A DNA stretch of 64,000 bases, from the NCBI GenBank assembly GCA_016793445.1, contig JAEUME010000018.1, positions 372,001-436,000 of the forward strand, read 5' to 3'. Made by a program: the position numbers and the translations under genes. Source of the stretch: Hyphomicrobium sp. Its GTDB lineage: Bacteria; Pseudomonadota; Alphaproteobacteria; Rhizobiales; Hyphomicrobiaceae. The notes under the pieces are model-generated. The model was not told the DNA's origin. It worked only from the letters and a program-made list of their open reading frames with translations, and made no database searches. Positions 34,375 to 44,833 of the stretch are shown here, one piece after another; positions within the stretch are counted from its first letter, which is position 1; the number at the start of each line of letters is the position of its first letter.

Positions 34375-35919
34375 TCAGACGGGCGGCGCGTGTGCCCTCA
34401 GGGCGGCAAGAGCGTTGCGCTTGACCTTGCCGTTGGGGGTGCGCGGCAAGGAGTCGATGAAGACGACTTCGCGCGGGCATTTGTAGACGGCAAGGTGTTC
34501 GCCCGCGAAAGTCTTCACACTATCGGCATCGAGCGAGGCGCCGGGCTTCTTGACGATGAACGCGCCGATCACCGAAACATCGGGGCGGACCTGAACCTCG
34601 GTGCACGCGACCTCCGCCACGCCTGGGCACCGCGCAAGGGCAGCCTCCACCTCCTGGGGCGCGACCCGGTAGCCGAGCGCCTTCATGATGTCGTTGGCCC
34701 GGCCCGTGTGTGCGATGTAGCCGTCAGCATCCATGATGCCGAGGTCGCCGCCAAGGAACCATGCGCCGCGAAAAACTTCTGCTTCCTCGCCGGGTCGCTT
34801 CCAGTAACCGAGCATCAAGCCGGGGTCGGATCGGTGCACGGCGATGAGCCCTTCCTCTCCGGCAGGCAGCGGTGTCTCGCCGTCCTCCACGGGCAATATG
34901 GCGACGCGCCGCCCGGCCTGCGGTTTCCCGGCCGTTCCGGGGCGGCGGGGGACGGCGGGGCTTGTCGAAATGTAGGTTGAGATCTCGCTCATGCCGAGCG
35001 CCTCGTAGAGTTCCAGCCCGGTCCGTTCGTGCCAGGTAACAAACAGGTCCTCAGGAGGCTTCTCGCCGGCAATGAGAGCGTGACGCAAGGAACCCAAAGC
35101 GATGTGACCGGGCGGCGCGTATTTGAGAATCTGGCGGATCACGCTCGGCACCGCTGCAAAGAGCGTGGCCTGCGTGGCCCTGATGAGGGCGGGCCAGATC
35201 TCAGGGCTCTTTTCGCCCTCGAAGATCAGCGCCGTCGCGCCATTGGCCCAGGGGTCGATGAGCCCGGTGCCGAGCGTGTAGGTCCAGTTGAAGGCGCCTG
35301 CATGCAGCATCCGGTCATCGCTCGTGATGGCGTACCAGCTCTGGTAGGTGGGCGAGCGGCCTAGTCCGACGCGATGGGCGTGGACGACGCCCTTTGGCCG
35401 CGCCGTCGTTCCGGACGTGTAAAGCAGATAAGCGGGGTCGTTGGCCGCCGTGCTTGCATAGCGGGCGCGCCTGGGGTGGCGGATCAGGTCGCGCACCTCG
35501 TTTTCGGTCAGCACGCGGATGCCAGCCGGGATGTCGCCGCGTGGAAGGTGTTCAGCCAGCGCCACGCCGTGGGCCTCGCTGTCGGCCAGCAGGAACGAGG
35601 CTTCTTCGGCTGTGAGTTGGCTCGACGCCGGAATCGCAACGATCCCCGCCGCGACGGCCGCAAGGAACAGGATCGGGAACGTGCTGGTGTTGTCGAGGCG
35701 GATCAGCAGCCGGTCGCCTGGTTTGAATCCGGCATCGAGGAGGCCCCCAGCAACGCGCAGCACGCAATCCTCGAACGCCGCAAAAGTCCACCGTTCGCTG
35801 GCCTCTCCCGTCTGCGCGTTACGAACGACAACGAGGGCGTCCTTGCCGGGCGTCTGCGCAGCGGCTTCGGCAAGGCAATATTCTGCGAGGTTCAATCGAG
35901 CCGGGATAGCAACGGTCAT
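34375..35919 (-). CDS. AMP-dependent acyl/aryl-CoA ligase
   Basis: The 514-residue ANL enzyme activates a carboxylic acid as the acyl-AMP and transfers it to CoA. It has the P-loop YTSGTTARPKG (167-177), YEALGMSEIS, WFLGGDLGIMDADGYI and a C-terminal lysine motif PNGKVKRN. Overall it resembles benzoate- or other aromatic/short-chain CoA ligases, but the substrate is not assigned. It starts at ATG 35919, whose bases overlap the stop of the upstream binding-protein gene (ATGA); the frame extending to 36009 is the end of that gene. The coupling suggests the imported compound might be activated by this ligase. Confidence 0.87.
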   Translation of the reverse strand: MTVAIPARLNLAEYCLAEAAAQTPGKDALVVVRNAQTGEASERWTFAAFEDCVLRVAGGLLDAGFKPGDRLLIRLDNTSTFPILFLAAVAAGIVAIPASSQLTAEEASFLLADSEAHGVALAEHLPRGDIPAGIRVLTENEVRDLIRHPRRARYASTAANDPAYLLYTSGTTARPKGVVHAHRVGLGRSPTYQSWYAITSDDRMLHAGAFNWTYTLGTGLIDPWANGATALIFEGEKSPEIWPALIRATQATLFAAVPSVIRQILKYAPPGHIALGSLRHALIAGEKPPEDLFVTWHERTGLELYEALGMSEISTYISTSPAVPRRPGTAGKPQAGRRVAILPVEDGETPLPAGEEGLIAVHRSDPGLMLGYWKRPGEEAEVFRGAWFLGGDLGIMDADGYIAHTGRANDIMKALGYRVAPQEVEAALARCPGVAEVACTEVQVRPDVSVIGAFIVKKPGASLDADSVKTFAGEHLAVYKCPREVVFIDSLPRTPNGKVKRNALAALRAHAPPV

Positions 35920-37703
35920 TTTTGTTCTTCTATCCACCACGTGTCGAGCGCGTAGCCGAACAGAGGTGTTTTTGCGGGGTATTTGAGGCGCGCCCAATGG
36001 GCCACCCATTGATTGGGAACATAGAACATGGGCACCACGTAATCGCCGGACAGGAGGACACGGTCAAGTGCCCGCACCGCGGAGATGAACTCGTCCTTGC
36101 CATCGGCCGCCAGCATCGCTTCTATCATAGCGTCGGCGGCTTTGTTTTGAACGCCCGCGAAATTGTAGGTGGCAGGGGCTGTGGCGCTGGCAGAGGACCA
36201 GCGAAAGAGCTGCTCGTTGCCGGGCGACAGCGAAGAGGGCCAGGTAGTCTGGATCATGTCGTAGTCGTAGCTGTTCAACCGGCGCTGATATTGCGCGCTG
36301 TCGATGACACGCACGCGCGCCTCGATGCCGAGGGGGGCGAGGCTGCGTGCGTAGGCGGCCAGAAGCGCTTCCTGAGCCTGGTTGTAAGCCAGGATCTCGA
36401 AACGAAAAGGCTTCCCGGTCGCCGTGTCGACAAGGGTGCCATCGCGCAGTTCGTAGCCGGCTGCCTTAAAAAGCTCAAAGGCGCGTCGCTGGTTGGCGCG
36501 GTTCTGCCCTGAGCCGTCGCTCTCGGGAAACTTGAATGTGCCTTCCAGTATCTCCGGCTTCACCTTGTCCATGAAGGAGGCGAGCAGGGATCGTTCGCGT
36601 GCATCGGCCGGCTTACCGGCACTCGAGAGATACGAGCGTTCGAAGTAGCTTTGGGTTCGGCGGTAGAGGCCATTGTAGAGCGTGCGGTTGATCCATTCGA
36701 AGTCGAACAGGGTAATCAGCGCCTCACGCGCGGACGGGTTTTTGAAAACCTCTCTGCGGGTGTTGAAGACGAGGGCGGTCATGCCTGCAGGCAGGCCGAT
36801 GTCGAAGGCGCTCTTGATGATGCGCCCATCCCGCACGGCGGGAAATTCGTAACCGTCCGCCCACTTGGAGGGATCTTCCTCAAGGCGCAGATCGAGCAAC
36901 CCGCTCTTGAAGGCTTCGAACATGGCCGAGCCCTCCCGATAGTAGTCGAACCGGATCTCCTCGAAATTGAAGCGGCCGCGACTGACCGGTTCATCCTTGG
37001 CCCAGTAATCGGCATCGCGCGTGTAGGTCAGGGAGCGGCCTGGATCGATGCGCGAGAGAACATAGGGGCCCGACCCCACCAGGGCTTTCAGCGTTGTCTG
37101 TTCGAAGGTGGCCGCATCCGTCGCGGCCTTCGAAATGACCGGCATCAACCCCAGGATCAGGGGCAATTCGCGGTCGCTTGCGTCTGCAAACGTGAAGCGC
37201 ACCTGACGTTCGGAAAGACGTTCGGCAGCGACGACTTTAGCGAAATACGTGCGATGGTTCGGCCGTCCCTTGGTCTTGAGCATCTCGAAAGAGAACAACA
37301 CATCGTCCGCTGTGACGGGCGTGCGGTCGGAGAAGCGCGCCTTGGGGTTCAAGGTGAAGGTCACGCTTTTCCGGTCGTCGGCGATGTCGATGGTGTCTGC
37401 TATGAGGCCGTGCAACGTAAAGGGTTCATTGAGGTCACGCGCCATCAGCGTCTCGATGGAGAATTCGCGGACGCCCGCCCCCTGCTCGCCCTTGATGACG
37501 AGCGGATTGACGGTGTCGAAGCTTCCCAGATACCCGAGCTTGATCCGCCCGCCCTTGGGGGCATCGGGGTTCACATACGACAGGTTTGGAAACGCCGGCG
37601 CGATGTCGGGCAGGCCATGCATGGCGACCGAGGCGCGCGGCTCAGCCAGCGCAACGCCAAACACACCGAAAAATGCTAGCAGAGTTAAAATCGTAAGGCG
37701 CAT
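35916..37703 (-). CDS. Periplasmic oligopeptide-type ABC solute-binding protein (YejA-like)
   Basis: The 595-residue SBP_bac_5 protein has a signal peptide (LTILTLLAFFGVFGVALA) and the YejA-type start HGLPDIAPAFPNLSYVNPDAPKGG, then VTADDVLFSFEMLKTKG and TWPSSLSPGN. It should bind peptides or related compounds for an ABC importer, but no permease or ATPase genes are in the window. The stop overlaps the acyl-CoA ligase start on the same strand. Divergent from the IalB gene. Confidence 0.9.
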   Translation of the reverse strand: MRLTILTLLAFFGVFGVALAEPRASVAMHGLPDIAPAFPNLSYVNPDAPKGGRIKLGYLGSFDTVNPLVIKGEQGAGVREFSIETLMARDLNEPFTLHGLIADTIDIADDRKSVTFTLNPKARFSDRTPVTADDVLFSFEMLKTKGRPNHRTYFAKVVAAERLSERQVRFTFADASDRELPLILGLMPVISKAATDAATFEQTTLKALVGSGPYVLSRIDPGRSLTYTRDADYWAKDEPVSRGRFNFEEIRFDYYREGSAMFEAFKSGLLDLRLEEDPSKWADGYEFPAVRDGRIIKSAFDIGLPAGMTALVFNTRREVFKNPSAREALITLFDFEWINRTLYNGLYRRTQSYFERSYLSSAGKPADARERSLLASFMDKVKPEILEGTFKFPESDGSGQNRANQRRAFELFKAAGYELRDGTLVDTATGKPFRFEILAYNQAQEALLAAYARSLAPLGIEARVRVIDSAQYQRRLNSYDYDMIQTTWPSSLSPGNEQLFRWSSASATAPATYNFAGVQNKAADAMIEAMLAADGKDEFISAVRALDRVLLSGDYVVPMFYVPNQWVAHWARLKYPAKTPLFGYALDTWWIEEQK

Positions 37704-38040
37704 CTGGTTGGGTCCAGTGGGAGTTATCCAGGCTGATTATCACAAAGAAATCCTGCACCTGTGGCCTTTCGCAGGCACCGGTTGAAAAGCTGGACGGCTC
37801 TCAGGCGGGAATTTTTCCAGCCTGTCGCAGTGGCGCGATTGTCACGAACATCGCCTGGGCCTTGCGTCCTCCCCCGCCTTCCAATACGGCCGTCACGGGA
37901 TTGCCGCAATCCGAGCCTTACTGCCCAACCTTGAAGGCGCCTTGAAAGCGCTGGGCCCGTGCCGAAGGCTTATGGCGGGTTGAGAGGGGATGGAGCCGGG
38001 ATCAGTCCACTGGCTCGCAAGCACAAGGAATTTTGACTTC
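37704..38040. other. Divergent promoter region, binding protein / IalB
   Basis: About 340 bp with no plausible gene. It carries the promoters of both flanking genes. No strong dyad or riboswitch-like structure was noted. Confidence 0.45.
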
Positions 38041-38997
38041 ATGACAAACGCTGTTTTGCGCATCGGTGGGGCCATGGCCCTTGCAGCACTCGTTTCCGCG
38101 TCGCCGGCCCTGGCCCAAGAGAATGCAGCTCCGGCCACAAAGCCTGCAGCCACCAAGCCTGCGGCGGCGAAGCCTGCCGCCGCGCCCGCAAAACCCGCCG
38201 CCGCTGCCACAAAGACCGCGGCCCCCGCCAAGCCTGCTGCGCCCAAAGCCGGCGCCACCGTTGGTGGCCCCGAGGCTGCCGCCGCTGCCGACGGCAACAA
38301 GAGCGCGTGGGTGAAGCTGTGCGAGAAGGCGCCGCTGGTCAAAAAGGACGCGGAAGGCAAGGAGGTCAAGGAAGAGAAGAACCTTTGCCTGACCCATCAC
38401 GAACGTCTGGACGGCAACACGGGCATGGTGCTGGTATCGGCTGCCATTCGCGAGGTCGAAGGCCAGGACAAGAAGTCGCTGATGGTGATGGTGCCGCTCG
38501 GCATGGCCATTCCGCCGGGCATCCGCGCAGCAGTCTACACCAAGGATCAGTGGGGCGCCGTTTCCAAGAACGAGAAGGTCGACGACAAGCAGCTGAAGCC
38601 CGTGGAGCTCAAGTTCTCGCTGTGTCATCCGGCGGGGTGCACCGCTGAAACCGAAGCCACGGCCGAGATCATCGAGCAGATGAAATCGGGAGGCGGCATG
38701 ATGGTCGTTGCAATGAACGCCAACGCTCAGCCCATTGGCTTCCCCGTTCCGCTCGACGGCTTCGCGGACGCTTACGCCGGCGCGCCCATCGACAACAAGG
38801 CTTACGCCGACGCGCGCAGCCAGCTCATGAAACAGATCCGTGAGCGTCAGACGCAGATGGCTGAGCAGGCCCGCAAGGATCAGCAAGAGAAGGCGGCTGC
38901 CATGCGCAATCTGCCCGGCGTCAACACGACGGGTGCCGAAGGTGCTCCTGCGACCACGGGTTCGACGGCCAAGCCCGCTCAGCCTGAGAAGAAATAA
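38041..38997 (+). CDS. Invasion-associated locus B (IalB) family protein
   Basis: Exported 318-residue protein. It has a signal peptide ending SPALAQ, a long Ala/Pro/Lys repeat linker (about residues 25-80, repeats of KPAA), an IalB domain (AWVKLCEKAPLV, VMVPLGMAIPPGIRAAVY, FSLCHPAGCTAE) with four cysteines likely forming two disulfides, and a Gln/Glu-rich helical tail. IalB proteins are common envelope proteins of Rhizobiales; only in Bartonella is a role in erythrocyte entry known. ATG 38041 has AAGGA upstream and gives a proper signal peptide. A strong terminator follows. Confidence 0.86.
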   Translation: MTNAVLRIGGAMALAALVSASPALAQENAAPATKPAATKPAAAKPAAAPAKPAAAATKTAAPAKPAAPKAGATVGGPEAAAAADGNKSAWVKLCEKAPLVKKDAEGKEVKEEKNLCLTHHERLDGNTGMVLVSAAIREVEGQDKKSLMVMVPLGMAIPPGIRAAVYTKDQWGAVSKNEKVDDKQLKPVELKFSLCHPAGCTAETEATAEIIEQMKSGGGMMVVAMNANAQPIGFPVPLDGFADAYAGAPIDNKAYADARSQLMKQIRERQTQMAEQARKDQQEKAAAMRNLPGVNTTGAEGAPATTGSTAKPAQPEKK

Positions 38998-39020
38998 GCT
39001 CTCGTCCGCTGGACGATTTT

Positions 39021-39055
39021 AACCCGCCCCGGCTCGTAGCTGGGGCGGGTTTTTA
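39021..39055 (+). terminator. Rho-independent terminator after IalB gene
   Basis: AACCCGCCCC (39021-39030) pairs with GGGGCGGGTT, with an 11-nt loop and followed by TTTTATTT. It begins 24 bp after the stop and is a textbook intrinsic terminator. The dyad could serve the convergent hspQ gene only weakly. Confidence 0.92.
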
Positions 39056-39102
39056 TTTGCCTGCGTCATGCCGATCCGCACCGGCTGGGATCGCAGGTTA
39101 AC

Positions 39103-39432
39103 TCAGTGCGCCTTTTCCCGGGGGCGATAGCGCCCGTGCGCATCGCGCACGAATTGATCGGCGATATCGGGATGACGCAACGGTTCACCGGAGTCGTCGG
39201 CAAGCAAATTCTGCTCGGATACGTAGGCGACATACACTGTTTCCGCGTTCTCCGCGTAGACATGATAATAGGGCTGGTCCTTGCGCGGCCGGATTTCGGC
39301 GGGAATGGCGAGCCACCATTCCTCGGTGTTGGCGAAGACCGGATCAATATCGAAAATCAGCCCCCGAAACGGGAAAAAGCGGTGGCGCACGACATCGCCG
39401 ACTGAGAATTTGGCTTGTCTAATCGACGGCAT
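39103..39432 (-). CDS. hspQ: Heat shock protein HspQ
   Basis: The 109-residue protein matches HspQ/YccV: KFSVGDVVRHRFFPFRGLIFDIDPVF, EEWWLAIP and DQPYYHVYAEN. In enterobacteria it is a specificity-enhancing factor for Lon and binds hemimethylated DNA. ATG 39432 starts at MPSIRQAKFSVGD; the frame extends to 39675 but that part is Pro/Ser-rich and not conserved. No clear SD was seen. Confidence 0.88.
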   Translation of the reverse strand: MPSIRQAKFSVGDVVRHRFFPFRGLIFDIDPVFANTEEWWLAIPAEIRPRKDQPYYHVYAENAETVYVAYVSEQNLLADDSGEPLRHPDIADQFVRDAHGRYRPREKAH

Positions 39433-39610
39433 CTGCTGAGGGGGACTCGCGTGAAAGTGTCTATAAGCCTGAAAGTATATGGGGCGAATGCAAGGAAAGG
39501 CAATTCGCTCATAAGAGCGCGTCCTTTGGGTGATCCGGGGGTGAGGGGTTGTGCTGGGTTGTGCTTGGGCGCAGGAGGGCTCTGCAGCTCTCAGGCCTGA
39601 GGCCCCCGTC

Positions 39611-40762
39611 TCATTGGCTCTCGGATTCGGGGATGGACTGGGCCTCCCAGCCTGATGCCTTGGCGCCTGCCGCATCCGTGGCGGTCGATCCCGTGGTGAT
39701 TTGCGGAGGCTTGGCGCCCTCTGCCTTCTGGTCGGCCGTGGTGGTCGCCGGCACGTATTCCGCCTCCTTGCACGAGCAGCCGTTCACATACTCTTTGCGG
39801 TATCGGAATGCCGTCTTGAGCTTGGAATACGGGTCGTTGCTCTGCAAGGCGATGGCCTGATCCATCGTACCGCCGGGATTGCGATAGTAATAGAGCTGGG
39901 AAGGGGCGGCGCATTTGGCGGAGCAGACTTCCGCGTCCTGCGCGAAATGGCTTGGAAGTGTCGAGAAGCTTACGGGAAAATAATAGCCGTCGCACAGACG
40001 CACGCAAACCGTCCGGTAGGTCTCTCCCGTGGAACCGTAGGGCGTCCAGTTATTGGAGCCGATGTCGCCTTCCTCAGTCCACATGCCGTCTCCGCCGCTG
40101 CGCCGGCGCGCCTGATCGGCATAATTGGCGCCGCAATTGTTGCGGGCGAGTTCGCGGATGATGTCGTCCTGGTAGCTGCGTCCGGACGACAGATCCTGAC
40201 GCTGGGCTTCAAGTTCAGCGAGGCGGCGCTTTGAGACCTCCACCTGCTTGGCGAGTTCCTTGCACTGGGGCGTATTGCGGAATGAGCGCGTAAACAGGAA
40301 TGTCTCGTAGCAATTGCTGTCGAGCTTGCTGGTGCCGACATTGAAAGCGTGGTCCACCTGGCGTAGTTCGGCTTCGACATTGGCGAGCTGGTCGCGCGAT
40401 TGACTGCCTTTCTGTCCTTCCTGCACCAGACGCTGCTCGAGCTGTAGACAGATCGGGTTTTTCGTGGACCAGTTGGTGGCGCCGGGCGCCGCACCAGGCG
40501 CGGGCTGTTGCTGGGGCTGCGGAATCGGCGCAGGCGGCGGCTGGCGATAAACGGGCTCACGAGGAACCGGAGGCCGTGCGGGCTCATCATTACCGCCAAA
40601 CGGCCACCAGCTTTGTGCCGCAGCAGGCGCCAAGCCACCAGCGAGGCCCGTAAACCAGACAGACATGGTGACCGCAAGACTAAAGGCCAAACGCGCACGC
40701 ATGCGTCCGCGCGAGATCACGCCCGGCCCAATGGGGTGTCGCGGCTGGTGCGGTTCGTTCAC
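39611..40762 (-). CDS. DUF2865 domain secreted protein
   Basis: The protein is up to 383 residues with a signal peptide (LAFSLAVTMSVWFTGLAGGLAPAAAQ split as a 26-residue hydrophobic region), a Pro/Gln-rich linker, a coiled-coil stretch (LANVEAELRQVDHAF, LAELEAQRQDLSSG) and a Cys-rich C-terminal half (RTVCVRLCDGYYFPVSFS, EVCSAKCAAPSQLYYY, NGCSCKEAEY). This is the DUF2865 family of Rhizobiales, function unknown and probably periplasmic. GTG 40762 is preferred because GGAGGAA lies upstream; ATG 40702 has no SD. Confidence 0.78.
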   Translation of the reverse strand: MNEPHQPRHPIGPGVISRGRMRARLAFSLAVTMSVWFTGLAGGLAPAAAQSWWPFGGNDEPARPPVPREPVYRQPPPAPIPQPQQQPAPGAAPGATNWSTKNPICLQLEQRLVQEGQKGSQSRDQLANVEAELRQVDHAFNVGTSKLDSNCYETFLFTRSFRNTPQCKELAKQVEVSKRRLAELEAQRQDLSSGRSYQDDIIRELARNNCGANYADQARRRSGGDGMWTEEGDIGSNNWTPYGSTGETYRTVCVRLCDGYYFPVSFSTLPSHFAQDAEVCSAKCAAPSQLYYYRNPGGTMDQAIALQSNDPYSKLKTAFRYRKEYVNGCSCKEAEYVPATTTADQKAEGAKPPQITTGSTATDAAGAKASGWEAQSIPESESQ

Positions 40763-40972
40763 GCTCAAGTGGCTTCCTCCAGTTGCGGCGCGCGGGGTAG
40801 GCCTCAGGCGTCCACGCGTCACAAACAGATCCTTAGTGATCAGCCAATAGGGGGTCAATGAGGAGCAAATGCGGCTTTTGGCGTTTTCCCAGTGCGTTGA
40901 GCGCCTTGACGCAACCAGAACCGCCGGACGATAAGGCCGGGCTGGTTTTGGCGCCGGCGTGACGTAAGGGCA

Positions 40973-41063
40973 TCCGGAAAACCGGGAACCGGTCCACCAG
41001 AAGCACGACAAAACAAAGATCTGGAGCCGTTTCTGGGTTCCACTAAAACCGGATCGGTTTCCA
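40973..41063 (-). repeat. Dispersed repeat copy 2
   Basis: Reverse-complement copy of the element at 27331-27433. Both share CCGGTTTTxxTGGAA, AACGGCTCCAG, TTTGTCGTGCTTCT and CCGGTTCCC in the same order and spacing. It ends 13 bp before the cysS start, so it lies in the cysS leader. Confidence 0.72.
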
Positions 41064-41076
41064 GCAGCAAAGCCCT

Positions 41077-42518
<1,442 letters not shown>

Positions 42519-42522
<4 letters not shown>

Positions 42523-43025
42523 GCTCAGACTATCCGCTGCGCCCCTTTCTGCCGGCCGACACCATGGCGCTGCGCGACCTGTTTGCACAGTCGATCGAGG
42601 AGTTGACGCAGGACGACTACGACGAGGACCAGCGCCTCGCCTGGATCGCGCGCGCTGAGGACGCAGCCCAATTCGCCAACCGGCTCGCATCCGCCACGAC
42701 CCTCGTCATTCAGGTCGATGGCGAGTACCTGGGGTTTGCCTCGCTCAAGGATAACAAGGTCCTCGACATGCTCTACGTCCATCCCCACCACGCCGGGCAG
42801 GGTGTCGGCACCGCGCTATGTGATGCGCTCGAAAAGATAGCCGCCGCGCGCGGAGCCGAGGCGATTACGGCGGACGCCAGCGAAACCGCCGTGCTTTTCT
42901 TCGAGGGGCGGGGTTATGCGCCTGTGCGGCGCAACTCCGTTCCGGTAGAGGATATGTGGCTCACCAACACGACAATGACCAAGCCGCTTAAGGTTCAAAG
43001 TGCCCCGCAGACCAAGTCCCACTGA
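42519..43025 (+). CDS. GNAT-family N-acetyltransferase
   Basis: The 168-residue single-domain acetyltransferase contains [26 protein letters not shown], which is split here into beta4 (VLDMLYVHP) and the acetyl-CoA loop [11 protein letters not shown], then [12 protein letters not shown]. It starts at GTG 42519, overlapping the cysS stop by 4 nt, so it is translationally coupled to cysS. Target molecule unknown. Confidence 0.85.
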
Positions 43026-43188
43026 AAGATTGCGACACGTTGGCCGGGAGGGCTGAGAAATTTACGCCTTGCGCCGTCCGCCGTGGTAACGGGATGGCCA
43101 TAAGACAGGCTTCCGGCCAAAGCCCCATTGCAGTGTGCGCCCCAACCCGGCATGGAGCGCGCAGAAGGATTATCGTTTCGAGACCATC

Positions 43189-44811
43189 ATGTCGAAGGAT
43201 CGCCTCTACCTGTACGATACAACTCTGCGCGATGGCGCGCAGACCACCGGAATCGATTTCTCGATTGCCGACAAGCGGCGCATCCTGGCGGTTCTGGACG
43301 ACCTTGGCCTCGACTATATCGAAGGCGGCTATCCGGGCTCCAATCCCACCGACACGGAGCTGTTCGCGCAGGCCCCCAAGCTGAAGTCGGCGCGCTTCAC
43401 GGCGTTCGGCATGACCAAGCGGGCAGGGCGCTCCGTCTCAAACGATCCGGGTTTGCAGGCAACCTTGCAGTCGGCTGCCGAGTGCATCTGCCTTGTTGCA
43501 AAATCCTGGGACTACCACGTTCGCGTCGCGCTCGGCATCTCGAACGAGGAGAACCTCGAAAGCATCGTTCAGTCCGTCAACGCGATCCGCGAGACTCAGC
43601 GCGAAGCGATGATCGACTGCGAGCACTTCTTCGACGGCTACAAAGGCAACCGCGCTTATGCGCTCGCCGTCGCCAAGACGGCTTTTGATGCCGGAGCCCG
43701 ATGGGTCGTTCTGTGCGACACCAACGGCGGCACGCTGCCCCACGAGGTCGAGCGCATCGTGGCCGATGTCGCCAAGCATGTGCCCGGCTCCAATCTCGGA
43801 ATCCACACCCACAACGATACCGAGAATGCGGTCGCCAACACGCTGATGGCTGTGCGTGCGGGCTGCCGTCAGATCCAGGGCACTCTCAATGGGCTCGGCG
43901 AGCGCTGCGGCAACGCCAACATGACGTCCATTATCCCGACGCTGCTGTTAAAGAGCGAGTTTGCCGACGCGTTCGAAACGCGCATCACGCCCGAACGCCT
44001 GCGCACGCTGACACACGCCAGCCGCGTGCTCGACGAGATCGTCAACGCGGCGCCCAACCGTCATGCGCCCTACGTGGGAGAAAGCGCGTTTGCCACCAAG
44101 GCGGGCATTCATGCCTCGGCCTTGTTGAAGGATCCCCAAACCTACGAGCACGTTCCACCCGAAAGCGTGGGCAACGAGCGGCGCATTCTGGTCTCCAAGC
44201 AGGGTGGACGCTCATCCATCCTTTCCTCACTCGAAAAGCTTGGGCTCGCCGCGGACAAGGACGATCCCAAGATCGCCACGTTGCTCGACGAAGTGCGGCT
44301 GCGCGAGGATCAAGGCTATGCCTACGAGGCGGCGGAAGCCTCCTTCGAATTGCTTGCGCGGCGAATGCTCGACACGGTGCCGCGCTACTTCTCGGTTGAG
44401 AACTTCCGCGTCATGGTGGAGCGCCGCCATAATGCGGTCGGCAAGCTCGTTACCGTTTCGGAAGCGACCGTTAAGGTGTCGATTGCGGGGGAAACTCAGC
44501 CCCTGTGGTCGGTCGGCGAGGGCAATGGCCCTGTGAACGCGCTCGATATGGCGCTGCGCCGTGACCTTGGCCGCTATCAAAAGCACATCGAGAATGTGGA
44601 GCTTGTGGACTACAAGGTTCGCATCCTGACGCAAACCGGGGCTCATGGCACCCAAGCCGTGACCCGCGTTCTGGTGGAAAGCCTGGATACCGAAACGGGC
44701 GAGCGCTGGACGACGGTCGGCGTATCGCCCAACATCATCGATGCGAGCTTCGAAGCGCTGCTCGACGCCATCAACTACAAGCTTCTGAAGGACAACGCGC
44801 GCGCAGATTGA
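43189..44811 (+). CDS. cimA: (R)-citramalate synthase
   Basis: The 540-residue DRE-TIM metallolyase starts RLYLYDTTLRDGAQTTGID and contains EGGYPGSNPTDTE, HTHNDTENAVANTL and GTLNGLGERCGNANM, with a C-terminal LeuA allosteric domain (QLLSRR-like FELLARRMLD and VTVSEATVKVSIAG). It matches the citramalate synthase branch (acetyl-CoA + pyruvate to citramalate, isoleucine pathway), longer than isopropylmalate synthase. ATG 43189 is chosen; upstream frame sequence is not conserved. Last of the co-directional cysS / GNAT / cimA group. Confidence 0.9.
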   Translation: MSKDRLYLYDTTLRDGAQTTGIDFSIADKRRILAVLDDLGLDYIEGGYPGSNPTDTELFAQAPKLKSARFTAFGMTKRAGRSVSNDPGLQATLQSAAECICLVAKSWDYHVRVALGISNEENLESIVQSVNAIRETQREAMIDCEHFFDGYKGNRAYALAVAKTAFDAGARWVVLCDTNGGTLPHEVERIVADVAKHVPGSNLGIHTHNDTENAVANTLMAVRAGCRQIQGTLNGLGERCGNANMTSIIPTLLLKSEFADAFETRITPERLRTLTHASRVLDEIVNAAPNRHAPYVGESAFATKAGIHASALLKDPQTYEHVPPESVGNERRILVSKQGGRSSILSSLEKLGLAADKDDPKIATLLDEVRLREDQGYAYEAAEASFELLARRMLDTVPRYFSVENFRVMVERRHNAVGKLVTVSEATVKVSIAGETQPLWSVGEGNGPVNALDMALRRDLGRYQKHIENVELVDYKVRILTQTGAHGTQAVTRVLVESLDTETGERWTTVGVSPNIIDASFEALLDAINYKLLKDNARAD

Positions 44812-44833
44812 CGGGACGTTCTGGAGGGCCTTT

